From Streptococcus downei MFe28 (GTDB lineage: Bacteria > Bacillota > Bacilli > Lactobacillales > Streptococcaceae): DNA of 6,455 nucleotides. The notes below the pieces were generated by a model. It was not told where the DNA came from, did no database searches, and saw only the letters and a list, made by a program, of their open reading frames with translations. The stretch lies in assembly GCF_900459175.1 (NCBI RefSeq), contig NZ_UHFA01000003.1:1-6455 (forward strand), read 5' to 3'. The translations under genes and the position numbers were made by a program. Of the stretch, positions 1-6,455 are shown in pieces (positions within the stretch are counted from its first letter, which is position 1; every line of letters begins with the position of its first letter).

Positions 1-1115
1 GATCAGGCCTACAAAGAGGCCAAGCAAGACCTTAGCTTTCAAGCGGAATTAGATGCCCTCTTAAAAGATTATGTTGGCGTGTGAGACCCCACTTTACTAC
101 GCCAAACGGTTGACCCAGCATATCGGTGGGCCAAGATTTACCTCAAGCGTGAGGACCTCAACCACACGGGGGCCACAAAAATCAATAATGCCCTGGGGCA
201 GGTTCTTTTGGCCCGTCGGATGGGCAAGAATAAGGTGATTGCCGAGACAGGTGCTGGTCAACACGGAGTGGCCACGGCCACCGCAGCCGCCCTCTTTGAT
301 ATGGACTGCACCATTTACATGGGAGAAGAAGATGTCAAACGCCAGTCCCTCAATGTTTTCCGCATGGAGCTTCTGGGAGCTAAGGTAGAGGCTGTCAAGG
401 ACGGTTCCGCGTGTGCTCAAGGATGCCGTCAATGCAGCGCTTAGGGCTTGGGTGACCAATATTGAAGATACCCACTATATTTGGGCTCAGCCCTAGGACC
501 AGCCCCCTTCCCTGAAATTGTTCGGGATTTCCAATCGATTATCGGTAGGGAAGCTAAGCGACAATTTGCGGAAATTTCCGGTGGCCAGCTACCCGATGCT
601 GTCATGGCCTGTATCGGTGGTGGTTCCAACGCTATCGGTATGTTTTATCCCTTCGTCAATGATACTAGCGTTGCCATGTATGGCGCTGAGGCCGCTGGAC
701 ATGGTCTGGATACAGACCAGCATGCAGCTACCTTTGCCAAGGGACGGCCGGGCGTTTTGCATGGCTCCTTGATGAATGTTCTTCAGGACCGCCACGGTCA
801 AATTATGGAGGCCTTCTCGATTTCTGCTGGCCTTGATTATCCAGGTGTTGGCCCTGAACATTGCCACTTTAAGGAAATTGGCAGGGCTAGCTACCAGGCC
901 ATTACAGACCAAGAAGCCTTAGAAGCCTTTAGTCTCTTGTCCCGCCTGGAAGGTATTATTCCTGCCTTGGAATCCAGCCATGCCATTGCCCTAGCCCAGA
1001 AGGTCGCCAAGGATATGAGTCCAGACCAGAGCCTCCTTATCTGTTTATCGGGTCGAGGGACAAGGATGTCATCCAAGTTAAGGAACGTTTTGAAGCTGAA
1101 AAAGAAGGGAAGTAA
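1..1115 (+). CDS. trpB: Tryptophan synthase beta chain, left-arm copy; 5'-partial, frameshifted
   Basis: TrpB is the PLP-dependent subunit that joins indole, channelled from TrpA, to L-serine to give L-tryptophan. The window opens inside the gene, roughly 30 codons after the usual start, with residues [10 protein letters not shown]. Visible family landmarks are KREDLNHTG (145-171), the PLP-Schiff-base lysine in KINNA (AAA at 178-180), AETGAGQHG with the catalytic Glu (GAG 244-246), the phosphate-binding GGGSNA loop (616-633), the HGSLM and [12 protein letters not shown] segments, and LSGRG near the C-terminus. The frame is broken near 77-83 (in-frame TGA at 82), at 130/131 (missing G), at 407-408 (extra C), at 481/482 (missing A) and at 1057-1059 (missing G). 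The His normally before the PLP lysine reads Thr, explained by one lost C and one extra A at 174-182. The last three defects are absent from the right-arm copy, so they are probably sequencing errors. The gene stops at TAA 1113-1115, three bases before trpA. Confidence 0.96.
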
Positions 1116-1118
1116 GCC

Positions 1119-1901
1119 ATGACAAAAACATTAAGCAAACATCTTCAAGCCATAAAATCTTCAGGTCAGGGTTTGGTCATTCCCTATATCATGGCTGGGG
1201 ACCACGAGCGAGGTTTGGACGGTCTCTTTGATACGATTAACCTGCTAGCAGATGCTGGAGCTTCCGCTATTGAAATCGGTGTTCCCTTTTCCGACCCTGT
1301 TGCCGATGGCCCCATCATCGAAGAAGCAGGCCTGCGAAGTCTGACCAAGGGGACCAATCTTGAGGCCATCGTAGAGGAGCTCCAGCGTCAAGCAAGCCCT
1401 ATCCCCCTTGTTCTCATGACCTATTTTAATCCTATCTACCAATATGGCCTTGAGAGATTGGTCAAGGACTTGAGTGGAACTTCTGTCAAGGGTCTGATTA
1501 TTCCCGATTTGCCCCATGAACATACGGACTTTGTCCTTCCCTATCTGGAAAATCATGACCTCTGCCTGGTTCCCCTCATCAGCCTAACAACCGGCTCTGA
1601 GCGCCAGAAAGAATTGTTAGCAGATGCCCAAGGCTTTGTCTACGCTGTAGCGGTCAATGGGGTTACGGGTAAGGCCAGCAACTATCGCTCAGACCTAGAC
1701 CAGCACTTACAAAACTTAAAAGACCTGACCTCCCTACCAGTTCTGACAGGCTTTGGCATTTCCAGTCAGGAAGACGTGGAGCGTTTCAATCAGGTCTCCG
1801 ATGGCGTCATTGTTGGCTCTAAGATTGTCCAAGCCCTCCACCAAGGTCAGACAAGTCAGGTCCAAAACTTTATCCGCCAAGCCAGCCAAGTGAAAAAATA
1901 A
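1119..1901 (+). CDS. trpA: Tryptophan synthase alpha chain, left-arm copy
   Basis: TrpA cleaves indole-3-glycerol phosphate to indole and glyceraldehyde-3-phosphate; indole passes through a tunnel to TrpB. The frame is intact, 260 residues, the usual length for streptococcal TrpA. It is a TIM barrel with PYIMAGDH at 22-29, then [15 protein letters not shown] at 51-65, which carries the two catalytic acids Glu52 and Asp63 (Glu49 and Asp60 in the E. coli enzyme). [11 protein letters not shown] forms the next strand and loop, GLIIPDLP follows, and NGVTG, TGFGIS and VIVGSKIV make up the phosphate-binding end. The ATG is three bases after the trpB stop, with an AAGGGA ribosome site at 1105-1110 inside the end of trpB, so translation is likely coupled. 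It is the last gene of the trp operon, with a hairpin 30 bases beyond its stop. The reverse-complement copy at 4920-5702 encodes the same protein. Confidence 0.99.
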   Translation: MTKTLSKHLQAIKSSGQGLVIPYIMAGDHERGLDGLFDTINLLADAGASAIEIGVPFSDPVADGPIIEEAGLRSLTKGTNLEAIVEELQRQASPIPLVLMTYFNPIYQYGLERLVKDLSGTSVKGLIIPDLPHEHTDFVLPYLENHDLCLVPLISLTTGSERQKELLADAQGFVYAVAVNGVTGKASNYRSDLDQHLQNLKDLTSLPVLTGFGISSQEDVERFNQVSDGVIVGSKIVQALHQGQTSQVQNFIRQASQVKK

Positions 1902-1931
1902 AACGTCAAGATGTTTGATAGTAAAAAAGTA

Positions 1932-1961
1932 AGGAGTTAAGGACTTTTGTCCCTAACTCCT
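1932..1961. terminator. Hairpin terminator after trpA, left-arm copy
   Basis: Arms 1932-1944 and 1949-1961 form a 13-base stem around a TTTT loop. On the plus strand there is one A-C mismatch, and the tail after the stem (CTTTAGG) is weak. On the minus strand the same position becomes a G-U pair, so the stem is fully paired, and it is followed by a run of six T (1923-1928 read in reverse). The structure is therefore a better intrinsic terminator for minus-strand transcription and a weaker one for the trp operon. It probably acts in both directions and separates trp from ftsK. Confidence 0.75.
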
Positions 1962-2010
1962 CTTTAGGTTAGTATCAAGCGCTCACTCTAGCTAATTTTC
2001 AAGCTATCCC

Positions 2011-2025
2011 CCTCATCAAATGAGG
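2011..2025. promoter_or_regulatory. Short inverted repeat at the -35 position of ftsK (possible operator)
   Basis: CCTCAT, three bases (CAA), then ATGAGG form a perfect 6-base dyad. It lies about 11 bases upstream of the -10 hexamer, over the place where a -35 element would sit. No good -35 hexamer is visible, so the dyad could be a regulator site or chance. The regulator cannot be named. Confidence 0.3.
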
Positions 2026-2032
2026 CAAAACG

Positions 2033-2041
2033 TGCTATAAT
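2033..2041 (+). promoter_or_regulatory. Extended -10 promoter of ftsK, left-arm copy
   Basis: TGCTATAAT is a perfect extended -10 (TGn plus TATAAT, hexamer 2036-2041). No convincing -35 lies 16-18 bases upstream, which is normal for extended -10 promoters in streptococci. Transcription would start near 2048-2051, on or just before the ftsK ATG at 2051, implying a leaderless or nearly leaderless mRNA. An AGGA at 2042-2045, five bases before the ATG, could serve as a ribosome site only if transcription began further upstream. Confidence 0.75.
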
Positions 2042-2050
2042 AGGACTACT

Positions 2051-2266
2051 ATGGCAAAATCGAAATCGACAAAAGCAAGTAAAAAATCCAATAAACAGAA
2101 GGCGCAAAATAAACGCCCAACTAAGAAGGAAAGAGAGCACAAAAAGGCCGTTCGAAAAATGATGGTCGCCTTTTTGATGGCTTTTATCCTCTTTTTCGCC
2201 ATTATCCGCCTAGGTGTCTTTGGGATTACCGCCTACAATCTCGTTCGGGTAGTGTTGGTAGCCTAG
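2051..2266 (+). CDS. ftsK: Readable N-terminal segment of FtsK (71 codons before the frameshift)
   Basis: This is the only long in-frame piece of the left-arm ftsK. Residues 1-36 are strongly basic and residues 37-58 form a clear membrane helix, as in streptococcal FtsK N-termini. The last three residues are out of frame because a G is missing after 2254: the right arm reads VVVGSLAYPAIFG here. It is a truncation product of the sequence error, not a small gene of its own. Confidence 0.7.
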   Translation: MAKSKSTKASKKSNKQKAQNKRPTKKEREHKKAVRKMMVAFLMAFILFFAIIRLGVFGITAYNLVRVVLVA

Positions 2267-3092
2267 CCTACCCACTATCTTGGTCTCTCTTTACCTCTTG
2301 CGGGCAATGGTTGCAGAAGCACACGGGTTTTATGTCAGGCTATATCTCTGCATGGCTGGTCTCATGCTGATTTTCCACGCCTATCTCTATTCCATGGACG
2401 TTATGAAAGAGCGCTCTATCATTGGGGAACCTCCGTCTAGTAACGGCCGATTTAAAAATGTGCTGTCACCCATTCCTAGGGGTGCATGATGGTGCTGTCC
2501 TTTATAAGCCAATTGTTTTCCCTTCTCTAACATCGGTTCCTATCTGTCGTGGTCTTTCATTATTTGGGCCTCTACCTCATGAGCTCTTGGGATGTCTATG
2601 ATGTCATGAATTCTTCAGAAGACTGTAGCAATCTCAGCGACAAGATTGACCAACCAGCTGCAGATGGAATCCTCGGGACAAAAGCGTCAGGCCAAGGCTC
2701 AGGCTAAGCTCAAGCACAAAAGATCAGGAAGAGCTCAAGCTGGGGAAACTCCATCAGACTTGATGGCTAGTTGACCCAGAAACAGGGAAATCCTATCCGC
2801 CAGCCCAGCTCAATTAGCTCCGAGATCCGAGCCAGAATTCTGGGGGCTATGATAGAAGAGCTGAGGATGCTATCTCAGCAAGACTTCAAGAATTATCATT
2901 TTCATTATCCTGACGAGGAAAATGAGGTTGAGGCACCGACTTCCTCACCAGCTGAACAGCTCCAGCCAGTCCAAATCCAGCCAGAACCAAGAAGCTGATG
3001 AGCCTGTGCAGTGGATTCACCCCTAAACAGCACCTCTCTCAAATGCAACCATTGACCTCTTCGCCCTGACAAGCCTAAGAACCAGACCAAGG

Positions 3093-3380
3093 AAAAGAAA
3101 TTGTCCGCAAGAACATCAAGATTTGGAAGAAACCTTTGCCAGCTTTGGCATCAAGGCCACAGTCGAACGGGCTGAATTGGCCCTTCTTCACCAAGTATGA
3201 AATCAAGCCGGCTGTCGGCGTGCGGGTCAATCGGATTTCTAATCTGGCTGACGATTTAGCTCTGGCTCTGGCTGCCAAGGACGTGCGGATTGAGGCGCCT
3301 ATCCTGGGAAATCTTGGTCGGTATCGAAGTGCCTAACTCAGAGATTGCTACCGTCAGCTTCCGCGAGCTCTGGAGCAGGC
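3093..3380 (+). other. ftsK: FtsK motor alpha-domain segment, left-arm copy
   Basis: In pieces of different frame this stretch encodes the region just before the FtsK ATPase core: [68 protein letters not shown] and ELWEQAKT, each very close to streptococcal FtsK. One unbroken run (about 3199-3303) carries [10 protein letters not shown] through RIEAP. The ATP-binding Walker motifs come later in the protein and are not in the window. Confidence 0.85.
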
Positions 3381-3381
3381 C

Positions 3382-3423
3382 AAGACCGCTACCAAGACAC
3401 TTTAATGCTTGGTGGCGGTCAAT
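3382..3423. other. Turn (fold-back junction) of the inverted repeat
   Basis: The axis lies near 3402. CCAAG at 3392-3396 faces CTTGG at 3408-3412 across the 11-base loop 3397-3407. The flanking 15-16 bases pair only imperfectly (GACCGC against GCGGTC, with mismatches on both sides). No sequencing adapter is recognisable. Positions 3415-3426 spell Ala-Val-Asn-Gly, the FtsK sequence expected just after this point, so part of the turn is probably native forward ftsK and not a copied strand. Confidence 0.7.
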
Positions 3424-4770
3424 GGCCTGCTCCCAGAGCTGCGGAAGCTGACGGTAGCAATCTCTGAGTTAGGCACTTCGATACCGACCAGAGATTTCCC
3501 AGGATAGGCGCCTCAATCGCACGTCCTTGGCAGCCAGAGCCAGAGCTAAATCGTCAGCCAGATTAGAATCCGATTGACCCGCACGCCGACAGCCGCTTGA
3601 TTTCATACTGTGACGAAGGGCAATTTCAGCCCGTTCGACTGTGGCCTGATGCCAAAGCTGGCAAAGTTTCTTCCAAAATCTTGATGTTCTGCGGACAATC
3701 TTCTTTTCCTTGGTCTGGTTTTAGGCTGTCAGGGGCGAAGAGTCATGGTTGGCAATTTGTAGAGCAGTGCTGTTAGGGGTGAAATCCACCTGCACAGGCT
3801 CATCATCGTCTTCTTGGTTCTGGCTGGATTTGGACTGGCTGGAGCTGTCTCAGCTGGTGAGAAGTCGGTGCCTCAACCTCATTTTCCTCGTCAGGATAAT
3901 GAAATGATAATTCTTGAGTCTTGCTGAGAATAGCCATCCTCAGCCTCTTCTATCATAGCCGCCAGAATTCTGGCTCGGATCTCGGAGCTAATTGAGCTGG
4001 GCTGGCGGATAGATTTCCCCTGTTCTGGGTCACTAGGCCATCAAAGTCTGATGGAGTTTCCCCAGTTGAGCTTCTTCCTGATCTTCTTGTGCTTGAGCCT
4101 TAGCCTGAGCCTTGGCCTGACGCTTTTGCTCCGACGGATTCCATCTGCAGGCTGTTTTGGTCAATCTTGTCGCTGAGATTGCTACCAGTCTTCTTGAAGA
4201 AATTCATGACATCATAGACATCCCAAGAGCTCATGAGTAGAGCCAAAATAATGAAAAGCACCGACCAGATAGGACCGATGTTAGAGAAGAGGAAAACAAT
4301 TGGCTTATAAAGGACAGCACCATCATGCCACCCCCTAGGAAATGGGTGACAGCCACATTTTTAAATCGGCCGTTACTAGACGGAAGGTCCCCCAATGATA
4401 GAGCGCTCTTTCATAACGTCCATGGAATAAGATAGGCGTGGAAATCAGCATGAGACCAGCCATGGGAGATATAGCCTGACATAAAACCCGTGTGCTTCTG
4501 CAACCACTTGCCCGCAAAGAGGTAAAAAGAGGAACCAAAGATAGCTGGGTAGGCTAGGCTACCAACCACTACCCGAACGAGATTGTAGGCGGTAATCCCA
4601 AAGACACCTAGGCGGATAATGGCGAAAAAGAGGATAAAAGCCATCAAAAAGGCGACCATCATTTTTCGAACGGCCTTTTTGTGCTCTCTTTCCTTCTTAG
4701 TTGGGCGTTTATTTTGCGCCTTCTGTTTATTGGATTTTTTACTTGCTTTTGTCGATTTCGATTTTGCCAT
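3424..4770 (-). pseudogene. ftsK: DNA translocase FtsK, N-terminal part, right-arm copy shattered by indels
   Basis: This is the same gene as at 2051-3426, read on the minus strand. The frame stays correct longer here: from the ATG at 4768-4770 for about 101 residues, through the basic tail, the first membrane helix (residues 37-58) and the second hydrophobic segment (VVVGSLAYPAIFGSS, about 67-86), to FMSGYIS. A lost base then leads to a stop at 4411-4413. Further on, this arm preserves pieces missing from the left one, including the acidic EDDDEPVQVDFT linker end and the context for [14 protein letters not shown]. It contains its own frameshifts, for example in the alpha domain. The gene ends at the turn, before the Walker A motif. 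Since the two arms are broken at different places, the defects are best read as sequencing errors. Confidence 0.92.
4411..4770 (-). CDS. ftsK: Readable N-terminal segment of FtsK, right-arm copy (119 codons)
   Basis: Residues 1-101 are genuine FtsK: a basic tail rich in Lys, Ser and Gln, then two hydrophobic segments that anchor the protein in the membrane. The last 18 or so residues (from about ISHGW) are out of frame; the left arm has TCTGCATGG here, giving Ser-Ala-Trp and a continuing membrane helix. The stop is therefore an artifact of the frameshift. Confidence 0.75.
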   Translation of the reverse strand: MAKSKSTKASKKSNKQKAQNKRPTKKEREHKKAVRKMMVAFLMAFILFFAIIRLGVFGITAYNLVRVVVGSLAYPAIFGSSFYLFAGKWLQKHTGFMSGYISHGWSHADFHAYLIPWTL

Positions 4771-4779
4771 AGTAGTCCT

Positions 4780-4788
4780 ATTATAGCA
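4780..4788 (-). promoter_or_regulatory. Extended -10 promoter of ftsK, right-arm copy
   Basis: This is the minus-strand TGCTATAAT, with the hexamer at 4780-4785, identical to the left-arm element and nine bases upstream of the ATG at 4768-4770. The CCTCAT/ATGAGG dyad is also repeated, at 4796-4810. Confidence 0.72.
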
Positions 4789-4859
4789 CGTTTTGCCTCA
4801 TTTGATGAGGGGGATAGCTTGAAAATTAGCTAGAGTGAGCGCTTGATACTAACCTAAAG

Positions 4860-4889
4860 AGGAGTTAGGGACAAAAGTCCTTAACTCCT
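4860..4889. terminator. Hairpin terminator after trpA, right-arm copy
   Basis: This is the mirror of 1932-1961: arms 4860-4872 and 4877-4889 around AAAA on the plus strand. The T run following the hairpin (4893-4898) is on the plus strand, that is, opposite to the direction of the trp genes in this arm. Confidence 0.75.
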
Positions 4890-4919
4890 TACTTTTTTAC
4901 TATCAAACATCTTGACGTT

Positions 4920-5702
4920 TTATTTTTTCACTTGGCTGGCTTGGCGGATAAAGTTTTGGACCTGACTTGTCTGACCTTGGTGGAGGGCTTGGACAATCTT
5001 AGAGCCAACAATGACGCCATCGGAGACCTGATTGAAACGCTCCACGTCTTCCTGACTGGAAATGCCAAAGCCTGTCAGAACTGGTAGGGAGGTCAGGTCT
5101 TTTAAGTTTTGTAAGTGCTGGTCTAGGTCTGAGCGATAGTTGCTGGCCTTACCCGTAACCCCATTGACCGCTACAGCGTAGACAAAGCCTTGGGCATCTG
5201 CTAACAATTCTTTCTGGCGCTCAGAGCCGGTTGTTAGGCTGATGAGGGGAACCAGGCAGAGGTCATGATTTTCCAGATAGGGAAGGACAAAGTCCGTATG
5301 TTCATGGGGCAAATCGGGAATAATCAGACCCTTGACAGAAGTTCCACTCAAGTCCTTGACCAATCTCTCAAGGCCATATTGGTAGATAGGATTAAAATAG
5401 GTCATGAGAACAAGGGGGATAGGGCTTGCTTGACGCTGGAGCTCCTCTACGATGGCCTCAAGATTGGTCCCCTTGGTCAGACTTCGCAGGCCTGCTTCTT
5501 CGATGATGGGGCCATCGGCAACAGGGTCGGAAAAGGGAACACCGATTTCAATAGCGGAAGCTCCAGCATCTGCTAGCAGGTTAATCGTATCAAAGAGACC
5601 GTCCAAACCTCGCTCGTGGTCCCCAGCCATGATATAGGGAATGACCAAACCCTGACCTGAAGATTTTATGGCTTGAAGATGTTTGCTTAATGTTTTTGTC
5701 AT
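4920..5702 (-). CDS. trpA: Tryptophan synthase alpha chain, right-arm copy
   Basis: The reading frame is intact, 260 residues, with the same protein as at 1119-1901, including the catalytic Glu52 and Asp63 and the NGVTG and TGFGIS phosphate-binding loops. ATG is at 5700-5702, three bases after the trpB stop, and the stop TAA is at 4920-4922. Full identity over 783 bases, when the adjacent ftsK copies are full of indels, argues that this is a second reading of one gene and not a paralogue. Confidence 0.98.
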   Translation of the reverse strand: MTKTLSKHLQAIKSSGQGLVIPYIMAGDHERGLDGLFDTINLLADAGASAIEIGVPFSDPVADGPIIEEAGLRSLTKGTNLEAIVEELQRQASPIPLVLMTYFNPIYQYGLERLVKDLSGTSVKGLIIPDLPHEHTDFVLPYLENHDLCLVPLISLTTGSERQKELLADAQGFVYAVAVNGVTGKASNYRSDLDQHLQNLKDLTSLPVLTGFGISSQEDVERFNQVSDGVIVGSKIVQALHQGQTSQVQNFIRQASQVKK

Positions 5703-5705
5703 GGC

Positions 5706-6455
5706 TTACTTCCCTTCTTTTTCAGCTTCAAAACGTTCCTTAACTTGGATGACATCCTTGTCCCCTCGACCCGATAAACAGATAAGGAGGCTCTGGTCTG
5801 GACTCATATCCTTGGCGACCTTCTGGGCTAGGGCAATGGCATGGCTGGATTCCAAGGCAGGAATAATACCTTCCAGGCGGGACAAGAGACTAAAGGCTTC
5901 TAAGGCTTCTTGGTCTGTAATGGCCTGGTAGCTAGCCCTGCCAATTTCCTTAAAGTGGCAATGTTCAGGGCCAACACCTGGATAATCAAGGCCAGCAGAA
6001 ATCGAGAAGGCCTCCATAATTTGACCGTGGCGGTCCTGAAGAACATTCATCAAGGAGCCATGCAAAACGCCCGGCCGTCCCTTGGCAAAGGTAGCTGCAT
6101 GCTGGTCTGTATCCAGACCATGTCCAGCGGCCTCAGCGCCATACATGGCAACGCTAGTATCATTGACGAAGGGATAAAACATACCGATAGCGTTGGAACC
6201 ACCACCGATACAGGCCATGACAGCATCGGGTAGCTGGCCACCGGAAATTTCCGCAAATTGTCGCTTAGCTTCCCTACCGATAATCGATTGGAAATCCCGA
6301 ACAATTTCAGGGAAGGGGGCTGGTCCTAGGGCTGAGCCCATAATATAGTGGGTATCTTCAATATTGGTCACCCAAGCCCTAAGCGCTGCATTGACGGCAT
6401 CCTTGAGCACACGCGAACCGTCCTTGACAGCTCTACCTTAGCTCCCAGAAGCTCC
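5706..6455 (-). CDS. trpB: Tryptophan synthase beta chain, right-arm copy; 5'-partial
   Basis: About the last 250 codons of TrpB are present. From 6430 down to the stop at 5706-5708 the frame is unbroken and reads [16 protein letters not shown], then [15 protein letters not shown], the [10 protein letters not shown] phosphate loop, [37 protein letters not shown] and [12 protein letters not shown], ending AEKEGK. This is the correct version of the C-terminus, which the left arm loses through a missing G. One G is missing between 6430 and 6431, so the last 25 bases of the window (GELLGAKVE region) are in another frame. An apparent start at 6408-6410 is a GTG inside the gene (the Val of RVLKD), not a real start. 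The PLP lysine region is beyond the window edge in this arm. Confidence 0.96.

Larger units (their letters stand above)
366..3381 (+). repeat. Left arm of a window-wide inverted repeat
   Basis: Everything from 366 to about 3381 recurs as reverse complement at 3424-6455. Paired coordinates sum to 6821-6822 over trpB and trpA and to 6805 at the centre, so this arm is 16 bases shorter within ftsK. From 1060 to 2254 I see no difference between arms; beyond 2254 there are dozens of small indels. Mostly indels, hardly any substitutions, is the error pattern of raw long reads, not of diverged duplicates. Confidence 0.95.
2051..3426 (+). pseudogene. ftsK: DNA translocase FtsK, N-terminal part, left-arm copy shattered by indels
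   Basis: FtsK/SpoIIIE proteins sit in the division septum and pump chromosomal DNA with a RecA-like motor. About 460 codons are represented; the gene is cut by the turn before the Walker A motif. In order: a Lys-rich cytoplasmic tail (residues 1-36), a first membrane helix (about 37-58, FLMAFILFFAIIRLG), further hydrophobic segments up to about 2590, a Gln/Ala/Lys-rich then Ser/Gln- and acid-rich linker (about 2620-3080), and the start of the alpha domain (about 3093-3380) with [38 protein letters not shown]. The frame is intact only to 2254, where a missing G gives a stop at 2264-2266; many one-base indels follow. Using whichever arm keeps the frame restores typical FtsK motifs such as [19 protein letters not shown] and RELWEQAK, so the gene is probably intact in the organism. 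'Pseudogene' here describes the sequence as given. Confidence 0.92.
3424..6455 (-). repeat. Right arm of the window-wide inverted repeat
   Basis: This is the reverse complement of 366-3381, carrying the same gene order. It lacks the counterpart of positions 1-365. Its own indels differ from those in the left arm: for example it keeps the G lost at 2254 and the G lost at 1057-1059, but it lacks a G between 6430 and 6431 that the left arm has. Confidence 0.95.

Noticed and set aside
589..912. 107-codon minus-strand ORF inside trpB, with an identical partner at 5910-6233
   Set aside because: It lies antisense to unmistakable TrpB and appears twice only because the locus is duplicated; no ribosome site or family resemblance.
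1245..1556. 103-codon antisense ORF inside trpA, mirrored at 5265-5576
   Set aside because: It is a shadow of TrpA codons; the duplication makes it look conserved.
1989..2006. TAGCT/AGCTA weak inverted repeat with an 8-base spacer
   Set aside because: Five-base arms are expected by chance in AT-rich spacer DNA.
1902..2050. Riboswitch, T-box or attenuator in the trpA-ftsK spacer
   Set aside because: Only one terminator hairpin, a promoter and a small dyad are visible; no leader peptide with Trp codons and no T-box motif.
2280..2489. 69-codon ORF with hydrophobic content after the ftsK frameshift
   Set aside because: It holds pieces of the FtsK membrane region (LMLIFHAYLYSMDVMKERSIIG) and is not a separate membrane protein.
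2771..2998. 75-codon plus-strand ORF that could be a small gene
   Set aside because: Its second half (AMIEE through APTSSPAE) is FtsK linker in the right frame; the ORF is a fragment created by indels.
5683..5931. 82-codon plus-strand ORF across the trpA-trpB boundary of the right arm
   Set aside because: It is antisense to both trp genes, and its left-arm partner is shorter only because of the frameshift at 1057-1059.
1..6455. Terminal inverted repeats of a transposon or a palindromic phage or plasmid end
   Set aside because: There is no transposase, no target duplication and no replication gene; the repeats are whole housekeeping genes, and the errors look technical.

Overview
The window is a fragment of a Firmicutes genome, most probably Streptococcus or a close relative. 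The basis is the protein sequences: TrpB and TrpA read as streptococcal tryptophan synthase subunits, and the broken gene after them reads as the N-terminal half of a streptococcal FtsK. The species cannot be told from the sequence.

The dominant fact is that the window is one locus read twice, out and back. Positions 366 to about 3381 and 3424 to 6455 are reverse complements of each other, centred near 3402. Positions 1-365 are present only once. Left arm, plus strand: trpB lacking its first 30 or so codons (1-1115), trpA (1119-1901), a hairpin terminator (1932-1961), a promoter with an extended -10 (2033-2041), then ftsK from its ATG (2051) to the turn. Right arm, minus strand: ftsK (about 3424-4770), promoter (4780-4788), terminator (4860-4889), trpA (4920-5702) and trpB (5706-6455). 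No stretch over 300 bases is free of genes; the only real gap is the 149-base trpA-ftsK spacer.

The duplication looks like a library or read artifact (snap-back chimera or template turnaround), not biology. The arms are identical through trpA and the spacer. In ftsK both arms are full of one-base insertions and deletions at different places, mostly in homopolymers, and combining them restores a normal FtsK. The 11-43 bases at the turn seem to hold native downstream ftsK sequence (Ala-Val-Asn-Gly), which suggests where and how the strand folded back.

Biologically there is one copy of each gene. TrpA and TrpB form the tryptophan synthase alpha2beta2 complex, which makes tryptophan from indole-3-glycerol phosphate and serine, and they close a trp operon. 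FtsK is the membrane-anchored DNA translocase that clears chromosome DNA from the division septum; it appears to have its own promoter, possibly giving a leaderless mRNA. I found no mobile element, CRISPR array, RNA gene or new system; the novelty signal here is the palindrome, and the best explanation for it is technical.
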